NCBI GenBank assembly: GCA_028868395.1
Contig: JAGWUO010000023.1
Location: 1-9,655 of the forward strand
DNA: 9,655 nt
Direction of reading: 5' to 3'
DNA from: Cytophagales bacterium
GTDB taxonomy: Bacteria; Bacteroidota; Bacteroidia; Cytophagales; Spirosomataceae
The notes below the pieces were generated by a model that was given only the letters and a program-made list of their open reading frames with translations, made no database searches and was not told the origin of the DNA. The stretch's first letter is position 1; each line of letters starts with the position of its first letter. The position numbers and the translations under genes were made by a program. Positions 1-6,229 of the stretch are shown here, piece after piece.

Positions 1-1459
1 CACTTGGTCGACTCTCATTGTGCAGTCGATCAAAGGCCGTTACCGTAAATCCATAACCCGGTTTAAGGTCATCTTGTTCCAAAATTAATTCATTTGCCTT
101 CCCTTTGTACACGATATTGCGCGGGTCTTCAAGGTATTTTTTATCCTGTTTGGGGATTCGGTAGACCACATAATAGGCTACCGGATCTTTATCATCCGAT
201 TCCTCGCCGGCTTGCCAGCTTAGTTTTTTATTGGCTAAAAACACCTGAGTAGGCGCATGCGGGGCAATACTATCGAGCCACGGCGTGGTCGGTAATAAAG
301 CAGGATGAGCGAAATAATTCGAGCGAAGGGTGTCTCGAAAGCCTTTCATGTTTTTAGTTAGCGAAGTGGAGCTGTAAAAAATCAATCCTTCGCTTCGAGA
401 CATGCTACGGCTAATCTCCACCTGCTTTTTCATTTCCTTGTTTGACCATACATCCCCTAAATGATACGAAGCCATCCCAAAATAAACGGGCTTTCCGTAG
501 GAATGCGCGTTCCACCACTCGGCTAATGGCTTAAACGGTGCCACGCGATGTGCGGAATCCCAATACAATTGCGGCGCGATATAATCTAACCAGCCTTGCT
601 TCAACCAATGATCTGTATCGGCATATAAATCATCATAGGATTGCAAACCTTTCACCGTAGGCGATCCATTCACCGGATCAGCTGTTTTATGTCGCCAAAT
701 CCCAAAAGGACTAATTCCGAATTTAATTTTCGGATTGGTCTTGCGGATCGTCTCCGAGATTTCCTGAATCAGTGCGCTGGTATTGCGACGTCTCCAATCA
801 GCCTTTGACTCCCCCGCAAGTCGGTATTTCACGTAGGTGTCTTCATCATTCAAGGTTGATTTCGGATCAGGATACGGATAGAAATAATCATCAAAGTGAA
901 TCCCGTCCACGTCGTAATTCAAAATTATATTTCGAACCAATCCGGCGATATAATGGCGCGCCGCCGGAATCCCAAAATCAAACAATAATTGCCCATTGTA
1001 GGTCAGCAACCATTCCGGATGCTTTCTGGCCACGTGCTCTGAACTCAATAATGACCGCGATGACATGGAAGCGCGATTCAGGTTCAGCCAGGCGTGAAAT
1101 TCCATTCCCCTCGCATGAGTCTGATCGATCATGAACTCCAAAGGGTCGTAATAGGGGCTTGGCGCCTGCCCTTGTTTCCCAGAGAGGTAAGTCGTCCAAG
1201 GTTCAGCACTTTTCGCGTAGAGCGCATCAGAAGCTGTTCTTATTTGCACAAAAAGTGCGTTGATTCCCGTTTTCTGATGGGAATTTAAGAGATCGATAAA
1301 TTCGGTTTTTTGCTTAGCGCCGTCGTAATTGCGTGGGCTGGGCCAGTCGATGTTTTGGACGGTTGCCACCCAAACTCCCCTTAACTCGCGTTTAGGCCCC
1401 TGAGCTTGCAGGCCGCTGAAAAGAAGACTAAAAAATAGGAGGAAAATTAGGCGCATCAT
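1..1459 (-). CDS. Secreted GHL10-family glycosyl-hydrolase-like protein (DigH/YngK type), 3' end cut by the window edge
   Basis: The reading frame is open from ATG at 1459 (a second ATG follows at once at 1456) to base 1, giving 486 codons without a stop, so only a short C-terminal tail is missing. Residues 1-19 form a signal peptide ending LQA before QGPK, with no lipobox cysteine, so the protein is probably exported to the periplasm or outside. The family 10-like (GHL10, formerly DUF187) barrel runs from about residue 25 (ELRGVWVATV) to about 385. It carries the hallmark motif DGIHFDDYFYPYP at 185-197, with acidic residues expected to be catalytic, then KFGISPFGIW at 246-255 and IAPQLYW at 294-300. 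Residues from about 402 to the edge look like a fibronectin type III domain (SWQAG, AYYVVYR, TVTAFD). Family relatives such as E. coli DigH cleave peptide-free peptidoglycan; that substrate is inferred here. The gene lies 30 bases downstream of the response regulator and is probably cotranscribed with it. No Shine-Dalgarno is seen. Confidence 0.9.
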   Translation of the reverse strand, partial: MMRLIFLLFFSLLFSGLQAQGPKRELRGVWVATVQNIDWPSPRNYDGAKQKTEFIDLLNSHQKTGINALFVQIRTASDALYAKSAEPWTTYLSGKQGQAPSPYYDPLEFMIDQTHARGMEFHAWLNLNRASMSSRSLLSSEHVARKHPEWLLTYNGQLLFDFGIPAARHYIAGLVRNIILNYDVDGIHFDDYFYPYPDPKSTLNDEDTYVKYRLAGESKADWRRRNTSALIQEISETIRKTNPKIKFGISPFGIWRHKTADPVNGSPTVKGLQSYDDLYADTDHWLKQGWLDYIAPQLYWDSAHRVAPFKPLAEWWNAHSYGKPVYFGMASYHLGDVWSNKEMKKQVEISRSMSRSEGLIFYSSTSLTKNMKGFRDTLRSNYFAHPALLPTTPWLDSIAPHAPTQVFLANKKLSWQAGEESDDKDPVAYYVVYRIPKQDKKYLEDPRNIVYKGKANELILEQDDLKPGYGFTVTAFDRLHNESRPS

Positions 1460-1489
1460 TCGGGATGCAATTTACCTAAAAATGGGCAA

Positions 1490-2191
1490 TTAGGCTTTGT
1501 CGATTGAAAATAAATAGCCTACACCCTTCAATGTTTTGATGTAATATTCCGGGATTTTCTCGCGCAATTTACGGATATGCACATCCACGGTGCGTTCCAC
1601 CACGAAAACATCGGATCCCCAAACCTTTTCTAACAATTCATCGCGATTGAAAACCTTATTGGGGTTTTTCGCTAGGAAGGAAAGTAATTCGAATTCCTTT
1701 TTGGGTAAAATCAACGCACGGCCCTGGAATGTAGCGGCATATTGCACGCGATCGATCACTAAATCGCCTATGGTAATCACATCATTTTTCGATTCAGGAA
1801 CGATTGTTTCTCGAGTTAATAAAGCATTAATTCGGCTGATTAAGGCGCGTAGTTTGATGGGTTTTACAACGTAATCTGTGGCACCACTCTCGAAAGCAGC
1901 GATCTCCGTATATTCTTCGCCTCGTGCCGTTAGGAACAGGATGAGGGTATTTTTGAATTCGGGATTAGATTTAATTTGGCGGGCTGCCTCGATTCCATCC
2001 ATTTCTGGCATCATCACATCCATGATAATCAAATGGGGTTGGAAGGATTTAGCGGCAGCGATAGCTTCTTTTCCATTCGTAGCTTTTGCTAAAAGAAAGT
2101 TTTCTTTTAGTAAATTGTATTCCAATAACTCCAAAATGTCTGCATCATCATCTACGAGTAGAATTTTGTATGCGGGTGAAGCTGTTGCCAT
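1490..2191 (-). CDS. OmpR/PhoB-type response regulator with winged-helix DNA-binding domain
   Basis: This is a 233-residue DNA-binding response regulator, the usual length for the family. The receiver domain spans about 8-125: acidic pocket D14/D15, phosphoacceptor D58 in LIIMDVMMPEMDG, switch T88 in LTARG and K110 in DYVVKPI. The C-terminal winged helix spans about 135-230, with the recognition-helix region ERTVDVHIRKLR and the wing LKGVGYLF. The start is placed at ATG 2191. The frame continues upstream to a TTG at 2215, but that TTG forms the last three bases of a good -7 promoter box (2213-2220) and lies upstream of the expected transcription start. The ATG is preceded by an A-rich stretch. 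No histidine kinase is adjacent, so its partner is unknown. It is divergent from the AI-2E gene across 66 bases and leads into the GHL10 gene, so it may control either; that is inference. Confidence 0.95.
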   Translation of the reverse strand: MATASPAYKILLVDDDADILELLEYNLLKENFLLAKATNGKEAIAAAKSFQPHLIIMDVMMPEMDGIEAARQIKSNPEFKNTLILFLTARGEEYTEIAAFESGATDYVVKPIKLRALISRINALLTRETIVPESKNDVITIGDLVIDRVQYAATFQGRALILPKKEFELLSFLAKNPNKVFNRDELLEKVWGSDVFVVERTVDVHIRKLREKIPEYYIKTLKGVGYLFSIDKA

Positions 2192-2212
2192 AGTTTTGAA
2201 CGGATTACGACA

Positions 2213-2220
2213 CAAATATA
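2213..2220 (-). promoter_or_regulatory. Bacteroidota -7 promoter box for the response regulator / GHL10 unit
   Basis: Read on the minus strand, these bases are TATATTTG, an exact match to the Bacteroidota -7 consensus TAnnTTTG. Transcription would start near 2206, leaving a leader of about 15 bases before the ATG at 2191. No TTG-type -33 element is found at the expected distance upstream. A tandem 11-base repeat (2231-2252) occupies that place instead. Confidence 0.45.
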
Positions 2221-2230
2221 GAAAGTTGTA

Positions 2231-2252
2231 TGTTATGGAATTGTTAATTTAT
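2231..2252. promoter_or_regulatory. Tandem 11-base direct repeat, candidate OmpR/PhoB-family operator
   Basis: TGTTATGGAAT (2231-2241) is followed directly by TGTTAATTTAT (2242-2252). Seven of eleven positions agree (TGTTA....AT). OmpR/PhoB regulators bind direct repeats with about 11-base phasing, and the repeat lies beside a gene for such a regulator, about 10 bases upstream of its -7 box. It also lies 5 bases before the AI-2E start codon, so it could affect either gene. The sequence is AT-rich and chance similarity is possible. Confidence 0.3.
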
Positions 2253-2257
2253 TAGAT

Positions 2258-3340
2258 ATGTCAAACAACACCGCTTACTCGTCCCGTTTATCGAGCGCCC
2301 TCTTGTCGATGGCCTTAATCATAGCTGCAGCTTATGTATTACAGGATTTATTAATTCTGCTTTCTTTTGCGTTAGTGCTGTCGTTATTGCTTTTGCCTGC
2401 GAGTAAATATATGGAGGCCAAAGGTTTCCCGCGTGCTCTAGCCATCTTCATCGCCATTCTATTGACTTTCGCCTTAATCTCATCCTTGCTTTTTGTGGCC
2501 GGAATGCAAATTATGGAATTCTCTTCTGAGCTTCCCCTCTTTGCGAAAAAAGCAGAAAAGTGGATTTCTAGTTTACAATCCTTTATTTCTGCGAATTTCA
2601 ATATCTCACGCCGGAAGCAAATGTTAGAATTGAGTAATGAGTTAATGGCCTTATTAAAGAATTCTGGGGTCATTATTAGCACAACATTTTCGACCGCCTT
2701 GCACGCCATTACAGCCTTAATTTTAGTCCCTGTATTTACCTTCTTCTTCTTATTCTACCGTGATTTCTTTGAAAGCTTTTTGCAAAAGGTCTTCCCCAAA
2801 ACGGAGGGGCAGGTTTTGACGCAAGTAATGGAAAAAACAGGCTCTGTGGTCCAAGGATATTTAGTGGGTTTACTCGTGGTGATGCTGATTGTGGGGGTGT
2901 TGAACTCGGTTGGATTTTGGTGGATAGGAGTAGAATATCCGGTGTTTTTCGGGTTTTTAACCGGGATACTTTTATTGATTCCTTACATCGGTATTTGGAT
3001 GGGGGCTTTATTGCCCATTTTATTGAGCTTGGTGACTTTGAGCCCATCGCACGCATTAGCCGTAGTGGCTTGGGTAGCAGCGGCTCAGTTTATCGAGGCA
3101 AATTTCATTACGCCACTCGTGGTGGGATCTAAGGTAAGTATGAACCCGATGGTTGCGATGCTCGCATTGTTATGCGGTGAATTGCTTTGGGGAATTCCTG
3201 GTTTGATTTTAGCGCTACCTTTAACTGCTGTGATGAAGGTGATATTTGATTCGATTCCTACTTTAGAACCCTATGGATTCTTGTTAGGAGAAGCACCAGC
3301 TCGAACCACTAAAGCTACTAAAGAGACAAAAGCTCCTTAA
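2258..3340 (+). CDS. AI-2E family (PerM/YdiK-type) transporter-like membrane protein
   Basis: This is a 360-residue polytopic inner-membrane protein of the AI-2E/PerM family (PF01594), at the usual length. Hydrophobic segments lie at about 12-48 (a pair), 60-84, 147-167, 198-220, 228-260, 264-282 and 296-328. A soluble loop spans about 85-145, as is normal for the family. The conserved C-terminal half is clear: IPYIGIWMGALLP at 241-253, then the region 283-321, with ITPLVVGSKV and the GELLWGIPG signature. Members have been linked to autoinducer-2 export or Na+/H+ exchange, but for most the substrate is unknown and it cannot be read here. The start ATG is 5 bases after the 2231-2252 repeat. 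The tail (about 346-360) is a low-complexity, Lys/Thr/Ala-rich stretch beyond the last helix. Its final 23 bases overlap the end of the opposing LytTR gene. No terminator hairpin separates the two. Confidence 0.93.
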   Translation: MSNNTAYSSRLSSALLSMALIIAAAYVLQDLLILLSFALVLSLLLLPASKYMEAKGFPRALAIFIAILLTFALISSLLFVAGMQIMEFSSELPLFAKKAEKWISSLQSFISANFNISRRKQMLELSNELMALLKNSGVIISTTFSTALHAITALILVPVFTFFFLFYRDFFESFLQKVFPKTEGQVLTQVMEKTGSVVQGYLVGLLVVMLIVGVLNSVGFWWIGVEYPVFFGFLTGILLLIPYIGIWMGALLPILLSLVTLSPSHALAVVAWVAAAQFIEANFITPLVVGSKVSMNPMVAMLALLCGELLWGIPGLILALPLTAVMKVIFDSIPTLEPYGFLLGEAPARTTKATKETKAP

Positions 3341-4055
3341 AGCGGATGGATTGACGACGAGAAATTTCGATTTTCTCTGCTTTTTCTCCCTTCAAAGTCA
3401 CCTGTAAGCCGCCGGAAAACCAAGGTTCGATCTTCTCAATGAAGTTCAGGTTGACGATGTGTTTGCGGTTGCAACGGAAGAATAATTTCGGATCTAAGCG
3501 TTCCTCTAAGGAATTGAGGGATTTTAAGACGAGGGGTTTTTGGTCGTCAAAAAACAAACGCACATAATTTCCCATCGATTCACACAAGCGGACGCGATCC
3601 AAGCGCACAAACCAACATTTCTCCCCGTCTTTAACGAAAATCTGGTCATTCCCGCCTAATACGTGATTCGCTGTAACTGTTTTTTCTGCGGAGGCTGGAC
3701 GCTTAAATCGGGATTCTAATTTCTGAATACTCTCACTTAAACGGGCTAGTTCGATAGGCTTTAAAACATAGTCTAAAGCGTTCACCTCGAATGCTTTCAG
3801 CGCATATTCGTCAAATGCTGTTGTGAAGATAATTTCCGGCAGAAAACCATCCCATTCCTCTAGCCACTCAAAGCCTGTCTTACCCGGCATTTGGATGTCT
3901 AAAAAGGCCACATCCGGTTGTAATTCTTCGATGAGTTGACTTGCCTCCTCTGTGTTCGCCGCTTCACCGATCACTTCGATGGAGGGAAAATTTTCCAATA
4001 AACGTTTCAGTTCATTTCTGGCAAGGCGTTCGTCGTCAACAATGATGGCTCTCAT
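3318..4055 (-). CDS. LytTR-type response regulator (LytR/AlgR family)
   Basis: This is a 245-residue DNA-binding response regulator and the last gene of the phosphatase-kinase-regulator operon. The receiver domain (about 2-115) has D7/D8, phosphoacceptor D53 in VAFLDIQMPGKTG, T78 in IIFTTAFDEYA and K98 in DYVLKPI. A LytTR DNA-binding domain follows from about 137 to 245: DQIFVKDGEKCWFV, then CESMGNYVRLFF, a FFRCNRKHIVNL stretch and the ISRRQSIRFK end typical of the fold. Its start is 7 bases after the stop of the sensor kinase, so it is almost certainly the cognate output protein of that kinase. LytTR regulators often act on promoters of nearby genes through direct repeats, but none could be assigned. 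It is the only gene here ending in TAG. That stop and the last six codons are antisense to the end of the AI-2E gene. Confidence 0.95.
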   Translation of the reverse strand: MRAIIVDDERLARNELKRLLENFPSIEVIGEAANTEEASQLIEELQPDVAFLDIQMPGKTGFEWLEEWDGFLPEIIFTTAFDEYALKAFEVNALDYVLKPIELARLSESIQKLESRFKRPASAEKTVTANHVLGGNDQIFVKDGEKCWFVRLDRVRLCESMGNYVRLFFDDQKPLVLKSLNSLEERLDPKLFFRCNRKHIVNLNFIEKIEPWFSGGLQVTLKGEKAEKIEISRRQSIRFKELLSL

Positions 4056-4062
4056 AGGGGAT

Positions 4063-5109
4063 TTAGGCTATTGTTTCAGCAAGGTAAGGAATCGTGACGG
4101 AAGCAAGTATGCGATTTTTGTCCAAAGGCTTAATGTCAATATGAGCGGTCTCCCCAAACAATAAAGTGAGGCGATTTTGTGAATTGATCAGGCCTATACC
4201 ATTGGATTCCCCACGGTTTTTTAAATGTCCTGGATTGATGACCTGTAAGTGGATTTGATCACCGATGCTCTCTCCTTTGATTTCAATCAAGCCTTCTTTC
4301 GAAGAATGCGCAATACCATGCTTGATGGCATTCTCCACTAAGGTCTGTAACAACATGGGAGGAATTTGGGCTTGATGTAGTTCTTTCGCTACGTCCACTT
4401 TCCAAGTCAAGCGCTCTTCATAGCGGATCTTTTCCAAATTTAGGTAGTCGATAATCGTATCTAATTCTTCCGCAATAGAGATTGTTTTTTTGCGCTCGGT
4501 TAACAGGGAACTTCGGAGCAGCTTGGAGAGCTGGTTTATTCCTTTTTTGGCCTTAGCTGGATCCTCAGTGATTAAAGCCCGAATGCTATTGAGGGCATTG
4601 AAAACGAAATGGGGGTTCATCTGAGCGCGCAATACCTTGCCCTCAGTCTCCTGAATAGCCCGTTCGAGTTGATTGTTTTCCCGCTCCATCACGAGCTGCT
4701 TTTTCGAATATTGGAAGAAGAAATAGATCAACATCCAAATTGCCAGCGGCTTCATAAAGTTGAAGAGGTATTGGGTGATGATGAAGGGACTCATTTGGAC
4801 TTCAAAATTCTCCCCTAACAAGTATTGGTCGATAGGTAGATTCAACGCGACCAGGCAGCTGGCCATCACACACAGGGCGATGAAGTGGTTGCGCAACATC
4901 GAAAAAAGAGGCAAATCTTGCCAAGCAAAATGTTTCGCCACTCGTTTGTATTGGTGAGTCAGCAAAATGGCTAAACAAATGTTCGCTATAGACGCGTAGA
5001 GCCAAGCCCAATGCCAGCCATATTGATTCGTGTACAATACCGCCTCATTGAGAATCCAGGCGAACCATCCGCCGCCTTGAAACACCCAATACATGCGTTC
5101 TCGTAACAT
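4063..5109 (-). CDS. LytS/YehU-type sensor histidine kinase
   Basis: This 348-residue membrane sensor kinase has about four N-terminal membrane segments: near 8-26, 34-52, 74-92 and 109-134. A short coiled linker follows (about 136-160), then a His_kinase domain (PF06580) with phosphoacceptor H167 in AQMNPHFVFNALNSI. The ATPase part has N260 in LVENAIKHG and the glycine motif NGIGLINSQNRL near 297-308. There is no PAS, GAF or large periplasmic domain, so the signal is probably sensed within or at the membrane. The start ATG (5109) is one base from the stop of the preceding phosphatase gene (TAATATG), implying translational coupling. A second in-frame ATG lies five codons later. The kinase should phosphorylate the LytTR regulator that starts 7 bases after its stop. 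The stimulus is not evident. Confidence 0.94.
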   Translation of the reverse strand: MLRERMYWVFQGGGWFAWILNEAVLYTNQYGWHWAWLYASIANICLAILLTHQYKRVAKHFAWQDLPLFSMLRNHFIALCVMASCLVALNLPIDQYLLGENFEVQMSPFIITQYLFNFMKPLAIWMLIYFFFQYSKKQLVMERENNQLERAIQETEGKVLRAQMNPHFVFNALNSIRALITEDPAKAKKGINQLSKLLRSSLLTERKKTISIAEELDTIIDYLNLEKIRYEERLTWKVDVAKELHQAQIPPMLLQTLVENAIKHGIAHSSKEGLIEIKGESIGDQIHLQVINPGHLKNRGESNGIGLINSQNRLTLLFGETAHIDIKPLDKNRILASVTIPYLAETIA

Positions 5110-5110
5110 A

Positions 5111-5764
5111 TTACATGGATTCTGGCAAGCCAGCTAAATGAATAACACAATTGCCTTTAATCAGCCTGAATTCTTGTGCCGTATAATCGTATTGTAGGTG
5201 ATAAAGGCACAGGTTTTGGTGTGCGTAATTATCCATATGGTGAAGCGGGGCATTGAACAAATGCGTTAATAAAACCCGCATCGCACGACCGTGCATCGCG
5301 ATTAAAATAGCCTTTTCTTCGGGTCTCGAAAGAAGCAGATCGACCACCGGTTTTTGGCGTTCTAATACTTCCATAGGGCTTTCGCCTTCCTCAGACTGTA
5401 CGTGTACGTTGCCCTCTCGCCACGTTTTGGTCAGGTTTTTATAGTATAAATCGTCCTCCGTATTAGGTGATTTTCCTTCTTTATTTCCCCACGAAATCTC
5501 GTTTAAACCTTCATGTTGTTCCCATGGAAGTCCTTTATCGATGAATCCTTTTACGGATTGATGGGTTCTTTTCAATGCGGAAGTGTAGATTTTGTCGATG
5601 GGAAGATCTTGGTAATGCGCAAAAAATGCCTCTGCCTGTTTTTGGCCTAATTCATTTAAATCGGCATCAATCCCACTGCCTTGCACGACCCCCTTGCGAT
5701 TGTATTCCGTTTCGCCGTGGCGAATCAGGTAAATATCTTTCACTAAATCAGGCCGAGCTTGCAT
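5111..5764 (-). CDS. Histidine phosphatase family protein (phosphoglycerate mutase-like)
   Basis: This is a 217-residue cytoplasmic histidine phosphatase (PF00300). The catalytic motif is LIRHGETEYN, with nucleophile H16 and R15. The other pocket residues are R66 in SALKRTHQS, E89 in LNEISWGNKEG and H158 in AMHGRAMR, so all four key positions are present and the enzyme should be active. Its substrate cannot be told; the family covers sugar phosphates, nucleotide-loop intermediates and, for SixA, phosphohistidine. ATG 5764 is preceded by an A-rich leader and lies about 22 bases after a predicted transcription start. A GTG at 5743 would give the more compact start MKDIYLIRHGE and cannot be excluded. 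It is the first gene of an operon with the sensor kinase (gap 1 base) and is divergent from menI. Confidence 0.93.
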   Translation of the reverse strand: MQARPDLVKDIYLIRHGETEYNRKGVVQGSGIDADLNELGQKQAEAFFAHYQDLPIDKIYTSALKRTHQSVKGFIDKGLPWEQHEGLNEISWGNKEGKSPNTEDDLYYKNLTKTWREGNVHVQSEEGESPMEVLERQKPVVDLLLSRPEEKAILIAMHGRAMRVLLTHLFNAPLHHMDNYAHQNLCLYHLQYDYTAQEFRLIKGNCVIHLAGLPESM

Positions 5765-5777
5765 ATTAATCGTATTT

Positions 5778-5808
5778 TATTCCGAATTTTAGCCAAAATT
5801 ACGAAATA
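5778..5808. repeat. Imperfect 31-base inverted repeat between the phosphatase gene and menI
   Basis: The left arm TATTCCGAATTTT (5778-5790) and the right arm AAAATTACGAAATA (5795-5808) flank a 4-base loop, AGCC. If A5801 is treated as a bulge, 12 of 13 positions are complementary. The remaining one becomes a G-U pair in RNA read from the minus strand. The dyad ends one base before the menI ATG (5810), spans the -7 box of the divergent operon and includes its likely transcription start. It could be a shared operator or an RNA hairpin. Confidence 0.45.
5794..5801 (-). promoter_or_regulatory. Bacteroidota -7 promoter box for the phosphatase-kinase-regulator operon
   Basis: Read on the minus strand, these bases are TAATTTTG, an exact match to TAnnTTTG. 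The predicted transcription start is near 5787, about 22 bases before ATG 5764. No TTG -33 element is seen upstream. The box lies inside the 5778-5808 dyad. Confidence 0.42.
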
Positions 5809-5809
5809 T

Positions 5810-6229
5810 ATGTTTAATACTTCCATCTCCATAGACACATTGAATTCGATGTCGAAGGGAACTATGATCGAACATTTGGGTATTGAGTTTACGGAAATTC
5901 AACCTGGATTTATTAAGGCCAAAATGCCGGTCGATCACCGAACAAAACAGCCTTTAGGTTTGTTACATGGAGGAGCTTCGGTGGTTTTAGCGGAGACGCT
6001 TGGAAGTGTAGCGGTCGTTTTAGCCGTTAAGGATCCTAAGACAGAAACGGGAGTGGGCGTGGAGATCAATGCGAACCATTTAAAGTCTGCTAGAGGGGGT
6101 TATGTTATAGGGACTTGTATTCCATTGCGCATTGGTCGAAAGATTCATGTGTATGAAATTAAGATCCACGACGAGGAAGAAAATTTGATTTGTGCCAGCC
6201 GTTTAACGGTAGCGATTATACCATTATAA
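5810..6229 (+). CDS. menI: 1,4-dihydroxy-2-naphthoyl-CoA thioesterase (MenI/YdiI-type hotdog)
   Basis: This 139-residue single-domain hotdog thioesterase closely resembles E. coli YdiI/MenI (136 residues) along its whole length, as recalled from memory. The active-site segment is TKQPLGLLHGGASVVLAE at 45-62, with H53-G54-G55 and catalytic E62. Shared stretches follow at EINANHLKSARGG and CASRLTVAI. The enzyme hydrolyses DHNA-CoA to 1,4-dihydroxy-2-naphthoate, a late step of menaquinone synthesis in the cytoplasm. The start at ATG 5810 is chosen because the N-terminus (MFNTSISIDTLNSM) then aligns with YdiI. An upstream TTG at 5759 in the same frame would lie inside the divergent phosphatase gene. 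It overlaps menF by one base (TAATG), which supports MenI over a phenylacetate-type (PaaI) thioesterase. Confidence 0.88.
   Translation: MFNTSISIDTLNSMSKGTMIEHLGIEFTEIQPGFIKAKMPVDHRTKQPLGLLHGGASVVLAETLGSVAVVLAVKDPKTETGVGVEINANHLKSARGGYVIGTCIPLRIGRKIHVYEIKIHDEEENLICASRLTVAIIPL

Noticed and set aside
772..1288. Open frames on both strands inside the GHL10 gene
   Set aside because: They overlap a long frame with a clear signal peptide and GHL10 motifs. Their own products are rich in Arg, Ser and His and show no domain.
2226..2252. Possible plus-strand promoter for the AI-2E gene (TTG at 2226, TAATTTAT at 2245)
   Set aside because: Only four of six defined positions of the -7 consensus match, and the transcription start would fall at or past the ATG. 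Not strong enough to list as a feature.
2736..3056. Antisense open frame within the AI-2E gene
   Set aside because: It is a shadow of a well-conserved membrane protein; its product is compositionally odd and has no recognisable motif.
5809..5816. TATGTTTA as a -7 box for menI
   Set aside because: It includes the menI start codon, so transcription would begin inside the gene. The N-terminus aligned with YdiI requires the ATG at 5810.
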